DNA of 64,000 bases. Source: Gordionus sp. m RMFG-2023. Lineage: Eukaryota; Nematomorpha; Gordioida; Chordodea; Parachordodidae. The notes under the pieces were generated by a model that had not been told where the DNA came from, searched no databases, and was given only the letters and a program-made list of their open reading frames with translations. Each line of letters begins with the position of its first letter. The first letter of the stretch is position 1. The DNA lies in contig NC_088777.1 in assembly GCF_954871325.1 (NCBI RefSeq), forward strand, positions 21,429,366-21,493,365. The letters run 5' to 3'. Shown one piece after another: positions 23,560 to 34,516 of this stretch. The position numbers and the translations under genes were made by a program.

Positions 23560-26500
23560 TAGTGTTGTAAATGAACGCGTTCAAAATGAACGCGTTCGTG
23601 AATGAAGTTCGTTTTTTTGAAAAAAGGTGATGAACGGCGTTCCTTTTTTTTGACGAACTTTGAACGTGAACGCGTTCCTTTTCTTTGATGAACGCGTTCA
23701 ATTTTACGTTCGTTCAATTTAAAAAACACTTTTTATTTTTATTTATTTGAAAAATTAATATTTAATTTAATTTTTTAACAAAAAAGTCTTATATTTTTTA
23801 ATCAGCTGTTTTTACTTTTTCCTCTTTCATATTGCAATTAACGTACCATAACGTGCTACTGCTAGAGAAGATAAGATTAAAGTTTATTAATTTGAATATT
23901 TTATATTTTAATTTAATAGATTAGCATTTGCATGGATATAAATATTTCATCATCAGATTCTGAAAATCAAAATTCAATATTAGATGAATTAGAATTACCA
24001 TGGCCCAAATATCAAAAATATTTCACTGTTTTAAAATCAAAAGGTTCAATAAGTTACCAAATGTAAAATGTGTCCAAAAAGTATTATATCAGTGTCAACA
24101 TCTTCAAGCTCCAATTTAAAAAGACATCTGATTGTAACATTAATTATTTTATATTATATAATATGTATAACTATATAGCCAGTTAATAATTTATTTTAAT
24201 TGTTCTAAGTAAAAATAATTACATAATATATATATATAGTTAATTATAATAAGGCATTTTAATATTAGTATTAGTCCATTCTTAGCATAGATATGAAAGG
24301 GAAACTAGTATTTTTATGGGAGCTAATTTTGTTTGTCAATGTATTTAAAATAGGGAAAAATAAGATATATACTGTGATATGTAAAATTTTAAAAAACATA
24401 AATATTAAAAAGAATATATCTTTTGTCAAGAAAATGAAAAAGATTCTTTTCAGACTAGTTAAAAAGGTCAAAAAGTACTGAGTACAAGATACAAAAGGAT
24501 CTTGTATCTTAGATACAAGTATTTGTGGTACTGCCAAACACTGATTTTAGAATTATTTTATAAGTCATACCTTTGCTATTACCAATTTAATAAAATAATA
24601 TTATCTGTAGCATAATTTATCAAAAATTCCTTAATTTTTACAGAGTTCTCATAATAGTATGATGCAAGAAATTAATGATCATTTAACAAATTATAGTGAT
24701 ACAATTTAAAAAAAAGTAAAGGCTGAGAAATTTAAACAACAGAAACTCTTAAATTATAAAAAAAATGCATCAAATGTGATTCAATCACAAATTGATGATG
24801 CAATAATTAACTTCAGTATAGAAGAACTAGAGCCTTTTAATATTGTTGAAAAACCTGCTTTTGTAAAAATGATAACCACATTACAACCAAATAAAAAGGT
24901 TATGTCACGCCCGACCCTTGTGTCAAAAATATCAAAAGATTATAATATCATGATAGATAAAATGATAATTGTTTAGGCAATCAAACAATTCTTTGCATCA
25001 CAGCAGATTCATAGTCATCATACCATCGGTATTTTGTACATTAAACTTTGAATATATCAATTTGTTTATATTATTACTTCGTTTTTAGGTATGACTGTAC
25101 ACTGATTAGATTCTGTCACTTTAGAAAGAAAATCGGCATGCTTAGCTTGCCAAAGGCTAACTAGCAAACACACATATGATTATTTAGCTGAAACAATTTC
25201 AAACCTTCTAAAGAAATTTAAAATACATAATAAGGTAACATTATGTGTCACTGATAATGCAAGAAACTTTTTAAAGGCCTTTAGGTATAAATAAATAGTC
25301 TATATTTTAATTTTTATATTTAAAAAAAATTATAGATTATTTGAAAAAATATCTGAAGATGAGGAAGATGAAATTGAATAATTATCATTAAATGAGGTGT
25401 TTGAAAATCAAAATAGGGAGGAAAACTTTATCTATCTCCCCAAACATCACTCTTGTGCTTGCCACAATCTTAATTTAGTGGCAAGTGTTGATGCTGAAAA
25501 AGCATTAGAAGATGTATCTTTTAAAAATATTAAATAGTGCATTTGATAAATGCAAAAGTTTATGGAACAAACAAAATCAGTCAACATCATTTGCTGCAGA
25601 CTAAAGAGTAATTTGTCAAGATTACTTATTAGGCCTGTTATTACCCGATGGAATTCTTATTATAATTCTTTGAAATTAATAGATTCCTTAGTAAAAGAAA
25701 ATTATAGTTTGTTTGACAAAGTCTGTGATATGGGAGGATTAGCTAGACTCTCAAACAATGATAAAAAATTTTTGGAAGAGTACTATATTGTAAGTCCTAA
25801 CAAAATTTTTAGAATAAATATTATAATGAATTTTTTTAAATATTAAAATAGATCATGGAGCCTATTGCAACAGCTCTCACTATTTTAGAAAGTGAGGAAA
25901 AGATGCATTTGGGATATTTGACCCCGACAATAACAATAGTTAGTATAAAATTAAACAAACTCAGTGGTCTAAAATATGGGCAACCATTGATAGATACTGT
26001 ATTAAATGGGATTAATAAAAGGTATTAAACCTATCACTATCAAATTAATTACATATATTTTATTTTTTTTAAGATTTCAACATATATATGAAGATCAATA
26101 TCTACTTTCAGCAATTATACATCCGATATTCAAGCTTCAATGGCTTTGGATTAAGCTTCCACAAACTGAACCTTTAAAGAATAAAATTATAGCTTTTTTG
26201 AAAAAAGGCATTGAAACCCCAAGAATTGATAATGAAAGAACTGTCAATTCCGAGATATCTTTTTTTTTGACGAGGAAGAACAGGGCAGATTGGAGGATGA
26301 TAACATAGCTCAATTATTTGAAACAAAGGATAAAACATTAAATGTTTTTAATAAATTCCCCCTTTTAAAAGAATTGTTTATCAAGTATAACATCGCAATC
26401 CCTTCATCTGCCCCTGTTGAGCGAGTTTTTAGTATAGCTAACGCTGTATTAACTGCCAAGCGTTCATGCCTATCAGATGAAAATTTTGAAAAGCAATTAT

Positions 26501-26926
26501 TATTAAAAATTAATAAGAAATTTTTTTTATAAATTTATTTTTTTATCGCTCTATTATATTGTATTTATAATTATATTATCAAAATAAAACTATTATTTTT
26601 TATCATGGCTAATATATTGTGTTGAAAAATATAAGGCATTTATTTATATTAAATTAAATTTAAAAAAAAATTTATCATAAAATTTTGAACGCATGAACGC
26701 GTTCATGAACTTGAACGCATGAACGCGTTCATGAACTTGAACGCATGAACGCGTTCATGAACTTGAACGCATGAACGCGTTCATGAACTTGAACGCATGA
26801 ACGCGTTCGTGAACTTGAACGCGTTCCTTTTTTTGAATTTGAACGTGAACGTGAACGCGTTCGATTTTTGTCAATGAACGTTGAACGCGAACGCGTTCGA
26901 TTTTTTTAAAAATGTTTACAGCTTTA
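23560..26926 (+). mobile_element. hAT transposon, 3.4 kb, GAACGCGTTC words
   Basis: Begins TAGTGTTGTAAATGAACGCG and ends TTTACAGCTTTA. Flanks are TCCTAAAC on both sides (23552-23559, 26927-26934), perfect 8 bp. Removing it restores the LINE reading frame, which proves the boundaries. The left 150 bases and the right 230 bases are full of GAACGCGTTC palindromes; the right end has five tandem copies of a unit of about 27 bp. Confidence 0.95.
23932..26532 (+). pseudogene. hAT transposase with BED finger, degraded
   Basis: Starts MDINISSSDSENQNS, then PWPKYQKYF, and after a one-base shift KCKMCPKS ... SSNLKRHL, a BED finger. Later pieces are FVKMITTLQPNKKVMSRP (24.86 kb), [15 protein letters not shown] and [13 protein letters not shown] (25.1-25.29 kb, second catalytic Asp), a short GT-AG intron, KHHSCACHNLNLVAS, RPVITRWNSYYNSLKL (25.64 kb) and the C-terminal SSAPVERVFSIANAVL (26.40 kb). 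Several stops and shifts break it. The same family, in the other direction and more decayed, is at 57-59.3 kb. Confidence 0.85.
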
Positions 26927-29170
26927 TCCTAAACGATATAAGTCATAAACTCAGAAGAGATAAGAGAAAATTCCTTGAGGATCGTGCCACTGAGATAAGT
27001 AATTCGTTCAGTGCAAATGATTCATATAAAGCTTTTAAATTATTGAAATCCTTCACTTCTTTCAAAAAAGAGCAATTTTTTAAACTTAGTCACAACTCAA
27101 AAGAAATTACAGATCCAGAGATACAAATGGAAATATGGGTTTCACATTACTCTAAAATATTTAATAGCAACGAACCCTCCTCTACAAATAACCAAATAGT
27201 AATATCTCCCATTGATCAAAATCCATCTACCTCAAGTTTCTGGCCTTCAAATCTGCTAAACCTTGGACTTCCCCAATTCCTTCCCGCTCAAAATTCTTAT
27301 ATCTCAAATCTTTTATCTAATTCTACGAACAACTCAAATTTAGAATCTCCCATTGGCCAAAATTCATCTTCCTCAAACTCCTGGCCTCCTCAGGTGCAAT
27401 TACTCCAGAACCCTCCTAAATGGCCTTCTGATCTATGCCCTCAAAACTCTTCTTCCTATAATCTCTTGCCAACAAAATTAGTACATTTACCAAACCAAAG
27501 TGAGTCTTCCATTCATCATGGTCCATCCACTTCGTACCTCTGGCCCCCACAATTTTTTCTCCCACAAGATAATACTCATAATACTACATCTTTATCTACA
27601 CATTCTTCCCTCTCTACCTTATTCCAAAATACAGATAGAATCATAGATCCTATCAAGAGTGAAATAATAAATATAATAAAGAAACTAAAAAATCACAAGG
27701 CGTGTGGTCAAGATAATATTCGTAGTGAATATTTAAAAACGGACCCTATATTATCCGCCGAAATACTATTCCCTATCATATCGAGAGTATGGAAGGAAGG
27801 GATCTGCCCTAGTGATTGGCTATCGGCTACCCTAATTAATTTTCCAAAAACTAAGTACCCTAAAACTCTAGAGGATTGGAGAGGAATCTCACTAAATTCT
27901 ATAATATATAAGATTTTCACTAACATTACCCTAAACCGACTCAAACCTTTCATAGAACGAGATTATGTGGATTCAATAGTTTCATTTAGAAAGGGACATA
28001 TTGCTCTTGAAGCTATTCTCAACTTAAAGATACAAATAGAGAAATCTATAATACGAAAAAGGCAATTAATAATTATAGCTCTTGATTTTAGGAAAGCTTT
28101 TGATACGATTATTCATGATAGTTTATGGATAGCATTAGAAGAAGTTAATACTCCAACTTCTTTGGTAAAAATATTAAAAAATTTTATAATGATTACTCGA
28201 TACAAATTATCCATGCGGGTCATAAATCAACAAAAATACCAGTTAAGATAGGTTTGAAACAGGGATGTGTCCTTTCTCCTCTTCTTTTTAATTTTATTAC
28301 AAACTATATCATAAAAAGAGTGACTAAACAATGTTTGGCTCAGATTCCCATCGTGAAATTTAATATTCTTGCTTTTGCCGATGATATTTGCATTATAGGA
28401 GATTCTATATCACACCTCCAATTGCTAGTGGACATGATGACCCAAGTTGCTGATTTTTTTGGTTTAAAAATAAATATTGATATTGATGACATCAATATTC
28501 TCCCCTCCAAACATGAATCTAACGATACAAGGGAGAAAAATAGTAGAAGTTCAACAATTAAAATATCTAGGAGTGATACTGGATAGAAAAGGAAATACTA
28601 AACTAGACCTAATAGCTAAATTAAATAAAGGCAGACTGAAATATAGATCTTTTATGAAAATATGGAGTTCGAATCAATTATCAATTCCTTTATAGATTCG
28701 ATTATTTAAAACCTTAATATTCCCCTCCTTAATCTATGGTATAGAAACTTGGAAAGATACCAAACAAGAAAGTAAAAAGATGCAAACTTTCATTAACAAA
28801 TGTCTTAGATATATTACCAAAAATTTCTACCCGTATAATACTTCGAATCATAATCTTTGGTCCAGATGTGACATCCTCCCTATATATAGACTATGTGAAT
28901 ATAGGAAAATCGAAATATTAGGGCACATTCTCAGACAAGCCCCAAACAACCTAGTATATCAAGCCCTTTTTATTACCCCTTTGGAAGAATCATCTCTCAA
29001 ACCTTTCCTTTCCTACAAAAATAGTTAGTTTGGTAGAATAAATCGATCATTATCGGACATAGATCTATCTTGGGAATTCATAAAACGTGCTTCGTTAGAT
29101 AGAAAAACTTACAAAATCGTATTAAGACTTATTTACGAACATTTGACGAATAATTGCTGAGAATGTAACA

Positions 29171-30814
29171 AGTAAAGAAGATTAAATTTAAATTTAGTTT
29201 AGTATATTATTTAAAAATACAATTTCATATATTACTTTGATATATAACAAGTAAAGATGAGTAAGTAAAGTTATTTTATTTTATTATTTAAAAATACAAT
29301 TTCATATATTGCTTTGATATATATCTAAGAGTTGAAGTTATTTGAATAGGGCTATAGTAAATGAAGGCAGATTAAATTAGTGCACATTGTAAGATAATTT
29401 CTAAATAGATTACATTACATTATGAGATTTAAGGTCTAATAGATTAAATAGATAGATATTTTTAACTAAATAATTATAAAAATTAAATATAATTATATAT
29501 TCTAACTAAATAATTGGGAACAAATCGTAAATAAACTAAATGAAATTTAATAATCATAATAATAATAAAAATTCAAGACTAACAATAAAAAAATCAACTA
29601 AATGAAATTTAATAATCATAATAATAATAAAAATTCAAGACTAACAATAAAAAAAAATAATTTTAGATAATTAACTAATGACTAATAATTTTTATTGGAT
29701 GATACAGTACTACTATTTTTTTTCCTTTTAAATATGCTCATAATCTTATTCCCTACGCTATTATTATTATTGGATTGGGTGAGTTCCACTCCTCTTAATA
29801 ATTATATCTGGGTTAAGGTTTGTTGGTATCCTTGAGGAAAAATCGGCATAATTATTATGGAGGATAGGGCCTCTATAGTAATTCACGTTCGCTCATTTTG
29901 GGCAGGTCCATGACCAACGTGCTAGATAAGATAAGAAGATAAAAATATTAAAATTTAGGAGAAAGAGAGGTAAAATTGTTGCAATGTAACACGTGAACAT
30001 TAAGGGTATTAGAAATATCAAAATTTAAATTGTGATAGAAATCATATTGGCTAAAATTTAAAATAGAGATCCTTGAAAATTTAATTTTAAATATGGGATA
30101 TAGACATTGGTCTGAAATTTTTTTTTACAAACATAGCCAGGCCTGATCAAAAAACCAAGTCCCATGCAACTTTCATAAAATTTTCATTTTTTTTATTTTG
30201 ATTTAATAACAATGTCTTAAATTTAATTTTATATTCCATTTATTTCTATTGTGGGTAATTACTAATTTAGGTGTATATGATACGAAATATGCTTTATTAA
30301 TATATTTTATAAAAATATTAAAATTTAAGAGAAAAAGAGGTAAAGTTGTTGCAATGTAACCCGCGAGCATTAAGGGTATTAGAAATATCTGGGTAAAATT
30401 TAAAATAGAGATTCTTGAAAATTTTTTAATTTTATAGACATTGGCCTGATATTTTTTTTTGCAGACATAGCCAGGCCTGATCAAAAAACCAAGTCCCATG
30501 CAACTTTTATATAATTTTCATTTATTTTTTATTGTAATTTAATAACAATTTCTTAAATTTAATTTTATATTCCATTTATTTCTATTGTAATTTAATAACA
30601 ATGTCTTAAATTTAATTTTATATTTAGATTTTAGAATAAAATTTAAAATTGTGATAGATATCATATTAAGCAAAATTTAAAATAGAGATGACATTGGCCG
30701 GGAAATTTTTTTTCGCAGACATGGCCAGGCCTTATCAAAAAACCAAGGCCTATGCGACTTTCATATTTTGATTGTATTTTTAAATGAATTATGACTTTTA
30801 TATATTTTATTTCA
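29171..30814. repeat. Tandem repeats with AGGCCTGATCAAAAAACCAA units
   Basis: No gene. A unit of about 61 bp is duplicated at 29.54-29.66 kb. From about 29.94 to 30.78 kb there are two and a half copies of a unit of about 330 bp, each with ATAGCCAGGCCTGATC and AACCAAGTCCCATGCAA. Part of the same unit is found at 12.89 kb. Confidence 0.7.
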
Positions 30815-31047
30815 GTTCTTCCGAACGATAGGTTGCGAGTTCGAATCCCAGTGTTGCCATAAAAATTTTTACATTAACGAGATAATAATAGCTCTCGATT
30901 TATTTAACATTAAGATGATAGGAAAGTTGATAGAAAAAAAATATTTTAACATTAGGAGATAGGGAAGTGAAAAAATTAACGTTAAGATGATAGGAAAGTT
31001 GATAGAAAAAAAATTAACATTATCAAGATACGAAAACGTTCATTTCT
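30815..31047 (+). mobile_element. SINE, plus strand, head truncated
   Basis: Same family as the SINE at 9.0-9.3 kb, opposite orientation. The B-box GTTCGAATCCC is kept (about 30.84 kb), the A-box is missing. The body with GATAGGAAAGTTGATAG copies is kept. Confidence 0.65.
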
Positions 31048-31131
31048 AGATTTAGGAATTTTTTTGTGTTACCAGTTATTTGAAAATAATATTTAATTTT
31101 TATTCTTTGTACCGTTAATAAATAGAATACT

Positions 31132-32529
31132 ATGGAAGATAGACAATCTCCCAAACAATCAAAGGAAAGTATCCGCAAATTACGGAATCACATAAAATCC
31201 AAATATAATAATCCTAAATTAGTTTCATTAACTACAACTCATAATCCTAATTCAAATTTATATCTCCCAATTGATTTATCAATTAAAACTGCTATGATTC
31301 GCGCATGCATAAGCCGTTTTCATTAAAAAATTAAACAAATCTTCCCTACCACTTACACTTCTATTTTGGGAAATAGAAAAAGATTAAACATAACAAAAGA
31401 AGTTATATTTTCCAATAATTTAGATAAAATATTTTTATTTTAAGGAAAGTGGTCGTAAAGTGCGAAGTCATATAAAATCCAAGAAACCCAAACCTATAGT
31501 AGCTTTAGTACATACACCTCAAAGTATTAATTTAAATAAACCTTTTCCTATTGATATATCAACTAAAACTGCTAGGATGCGGGCATGTGCTGCCCGTTTT
31601 CGTCTAAAGCTTAAACAGATTTTCCCCACCACCTATACATCTATTCTTAAAAATAGAAGTAATTTAACACATTTTAATACTAATGATATTCACTTAATAA
31701 CTGAACATACTTGCGGGCCTATGAATATCATATGTCAATTTTGTTTTTCCATGAATTTCATAGCTGAGAGACCGACCGACGGTAAATTCACACAGTGCTG
31801 TCATAAAGGGAAGGTTAACCTTACCCAAATACCATATCCTCCTTATTTAAAAAATCTTATATCAAACCCTCAAGATAAGTTACATATAATTTTATGAAGA
31901 ACATACGTTCTTATAATTCAGCAGTAGCTTTTGCATCGATGGGCGCAAAAATTTCGGAGCTTACAGGTAGTGGCCCTTATTGTTTCAAAGTGCACGGCCA
32001 AATATATCACCGCACATCTAATTTATACCCACCTTCTAATGCTTTGCCTACTTATGCCCAGTTATACGTGTTAGATACGACACAGGCTATAGATAAGCGT
32101 ATACACCATCCGGCAAATAGTAAATGTAATAAAGATATTATGAAGCAATTAGATCAGTTAATACGACAAATTAATTTCTATGCTCTTAGTTTTAAGACAT
32201 TAGGTGAAGTCCATCAATCTGCATTAGAATTAGCAACTACTTCTAATACAAAACTCCCAACCATTAATATGATCTTTAAAGGAGATCGTTCTAGCGATCG
32301 ACGCCGTTATAATTTACCATCTATGGATGACGTAGCTATGATTTTCAATAATGAAGATGGAGAGCCTCCTTTCAAAAGAGATATTAAAGTCTATCCTAAA
32401 TCTAATGACAACGATCTCATTATTCTTAATGTATTGAGCCCAAATTTAGACCCCATGGTTTATCCTTTACTATTCCCTCATGGTGAACCTGGTTGGTCTC
32501 CTAATATGATCGCTGACAATTCTGACTAA
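31132..32529 (+). pseudogene. Helitron RepHel protein, N-terminal region only
   Basis: 31132-31326 reads IRKLRNHIKSKYNNP and IDLSIKTAMIRACISRF. 31460-31897 repeats the same motif (RSHIKSKKPKP, IDISTKTARMRACAARFR) and goes on to TCGPMNIICQFC and FTQCCHKGKVNL, a Cys/His cluster typical of Helitron N-termini. The next piece starts at 31894, one frame over, with RSYNSAVAFASMGAKI, then GPYCFKVHGQIYHR, YAQLYVLDTTQA and DPMVYPLLFPHGEPGW, all standard in this protein. It stops at 32529 before the Rep HUH motif. The duplicated N-terminal motif suggests an internal duplication of about 285 bp. Confidence 0.85.
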
Positions 32530-32601
32530 CAGGAGCTCTGGTAAATAATGATAGTATTTAGGGTGCTAATAAGAGATATTGTTTCATTAAAAAGAATATT
32601 C

Positions 32602-32630
32602 CCCGTCATTTTTGACGGGTTATCAACTAG
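32602..32630 (+). other. Helitron 3' terminal hairpin and CTAG end
   Basis: A perfect 7-bp stem with a TTTT loop, 7 bases, then CTAG and host T. This is the structure that ends rolling-circle transposition. Confidence 0.85.
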
Positions 32631-33135
32631 TAGTATTATAATTTTGTTCTAAAAATACCCCTCCTTCCTTGATTTAATATTTTTTTTAAAAAAAAATTTT
32701 TCTCTGAAAAAAATAACAATTATTTCTAATTTCTATTCTTCTTTTGAATCCTTTTGCCGGCTGGCTGGCATGTTAAGATTTAAGTTTTATTTTTTTTATA
32801 TTAATAACTTCCGTTTTTTACTTATTTTTTGTTTTTTTAAACTTCCAATCCAATTCTATTGCCTCCCCTCCCTTTCCTTTTTTTTTCCCAAAAAATTAGA
32901 TTATTTTAAATAATAAAAATATTTATTTTTTGTTAAAAAATTTTCATATTTATAATTTTATATTTTTTTAAATATTTTCTTATATACAAAATTTTCAATA
33001 AAAATATTAATTTTTTTAAATATTTTCTTATATACAAAATTTTCAATAAAAATATTAATTTTTTTATTTTATGGATGATTCTATTATTTCCATTGGAGAG
33101 GTAGACTTTAATAATTTTAACCTTTCAATACTCCG
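32631..33135. other. AT-rich spacer
   Basis: No gene. A stretch of about 47 bp containing TTTTCTTATATACAAAATTT is tandemly duplicated at 32.97-33.06 kb. Poly-T and poly-A runs are common. Confidence 0.5.
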
Positions 33136-33339
33136 GTGTTTATTATAAGGTTGTCCAACGTAGCTAAAGATTTTATGGCACAACAAACTTCATCCGTATC
33201 AAGTGAAAGAACTTTCTCTAGAGCTGTCGATACAATGACTAAGAGAAATAGGATGTCTTCATCCGTTCTTAAACAGACGCTGTCGTTAAATTCGTGGGAT
33301 GTGAATCTTTTTACTATTATCGATAATATTTGGGAATAA
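33136..33339 (+). pseudogene. hAT transposase C-terminal dimerisation fragment
   Basis: Reads LSNVAKDFMAQQTSSVSSER, then TFSRAVDTMTKRNRMSS and LKQTLSLNSWDVN, the conserved hAT C-terminal block, ending with a stop. No other part of the transposase is adjacent. It lies about 1.2 kb inside the right end of the 26-kb element and in the right orientation to be its own transposase tail. Confidence 0.75.
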
Positions 33340-33569
33340 ATAATTTATGTATTATACTATTTAAATTGTTTATATAATATTGTTTATATAATATTTTTTA
33401 CATTATTTATATACATGTATAAAATTATAATATTCGAAAATCTATTAATAAAAAACAAATTATTGCGTCAATTAATTGATTTATCATACAATTAAATTAT
33501 TATGCAGGATTTATATAGGTATAATCTCAGGTAAAAGAAATTTTACTTGAATTCTTATGAGATAAATAA

Positions 33570-34516
33570 TAATGTAAAAAATTTTAAATAAATTTTAAAG
33601 TTTGATGCAATATCATGTTATATTATATTATATATCTCTTAAAAAATTTTCTCTATGTAGGGGAGACCTGGGTAAAGCGATTGACGGGGTAACAATGTTA
33701 ACGCGAATAATTTTTTAACCCTTGAGCACAAAGATTTTAAATTTGGTGTGAAGATGTATTTTTACTAATTTCATACCTATGTTCATCTTTTAAAAAACTT
33801 ACCTGGTTTTTCTATTTTGTCAAAAAACTGTTTTTTACCCAAAAAATATAAAAATCATTCTCTAGTATATTTTGCTTTTACTAAAATATACATATCCTCA
33901 GGATTCAAATTTGGCACATATGTTCCTTAATGTATTTGTTATAAAATAAAATTTATCTGAAATCTATAGAGAAGTCACCACGCAATAACGATGTTTATAA
34001 TATATGTCACCTTGGGGTAATAAAGCTGTTATGGGTCGGTTAAAATATATAATTACAGTAATACCAAATAATATATTAAACGGATTCTTAGCTTGTGGCA
34101 TATAATATATCCCCTAAATAAACCCAAATATATTTACAGATCAAGATTATATCTGCTGTATCTGTTCGAGAACAACGGCGAACCCTGTATATTAGTATGC
34201 AAAAATTTGTATCTGTATCTAGATGTATCTTTAAAATTGTATATTTCTGCATCTAGATCCATTTTTAGACGATGTATTTGTATCTGCACCTAGATCCATT
34301 TAAAAAATAACTTTTAACAACTCTATTATATATATAAAATAATAGTTTGTATAATTCTTTATAAATTTGATATCTTTTATATATAATATAATTTTTAATA
34401 TAAAATCGACTCGGGAGTCGGCTCAAATGGCTTATTGAGCCGCTCTAGTCTGAGTCGTATTATACGACTACGGCTCGAGTTCAGAGTCGATAAAACTCAA
34501 CTATTTAACAACACTA
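33570..34516 (-). repeat. Right inverted arm of the 26-kb element
   Basis: Matches 8235-8935 in reverse. It is longer because of an insertion of about 240 bp at roughly 34.08-34.32 kb that is rich in TGTATCTAGATC words and absent from the left arm. Confidence 0.85.

Larger units (their letters stand above)
22972..29160 (+). pseudogene. LINE ORF2: AP endonuclease end, reverse transcriptase, C-terminal domain
   Basis: The endonuclease end reads YFSPTYNTWSQIDYFICN, then LFNSDHKIIDCS, with the Asp and SDH motifs of APE-type LINEs. The frame meets the hAT at RAMYILN and resumes at NDISHKLRRDKRKF. A Ser/Pro/Asn-rich linker (27.13-27.62 kb) has repeated QNPSTSS / WPP units. RT follows: DWRGISLNSIIYKIF, motif A IALDFRKAFDTII, motif B GLKQGCVLSPLLF, motif C AFADDICIIG, then KYLGVILD and the CLRYITKNFYPYNTS and GHILRQ C-terminus. 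It is broken by frameshifts near 28.21-28.25 and 28.50 kb and by stops at 28693 and about 29026. It belongs to the same broad group as the LINE at 11 kb but is clearly a different family. Confidence 0.85.
22965..29170 (+). mobile_element. LINE, 5'-truncated, split by a hAT
   Basis: Coding sequence starts in the endonuclease C-terminus and runs through RT to the C-terminal domain at about 29.16 kb. A 3367-bp hAT lies at 23560-26926. Direct repeats in the 3' flank (29.17-29.33 kb, about 95 bp twice) may be its 3' end. No target duplication for the LINE was found. Confidence 0.8.
31048..32630 (+). mobile_element. Helitron, internally deleted
   Basis: The 3' end is classic: a hairpin CCCGTCA-TTTT-TGACGGG (32602-32619), then TTATCAA and CTAG at 32627-32630, followed by T. 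Upstream is the N-terminal part of a Helitron Rep-helicase. The Rep and helicase cores are absent. The 5' end is a guess from where similarity to the SINE stops. Confidence 0.75.
8235..34516. mobile_element. Giant hAT-type insertion, about 26.3 kb, with long inverted arms
   Basis: Both ends read TAGTGTTGTTAA inward, followed by GACTCGAG-type words. The flanks are a perfect 8-bp duplication, TGTGTAGC (8227-8234 and 34517-34524), the target size of hAT. The inverted arms continue for roughly 0.7 kb on the left and 0.95 kb on the right. The flanking repeat is continuous across the duplication when compared with its uncut copy at 35.4 kb. Most of the interior arrived later: two LINEs, two hATs, SINEs and a Helitron. 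A C-terminal hAT transposase fragment at 33136-33339 may be what is left of its own transposase. The element is therefore an old frame swollen by later insertions. Confidence 0.82.

Noticed and set aside
26680-26815. Regular 27-bp repeats that could be taken for a CRISPR array
   Set aside because: No spacers; the units are contiguous palindromic words at the right end of a hAT in a eukaryotic genome.
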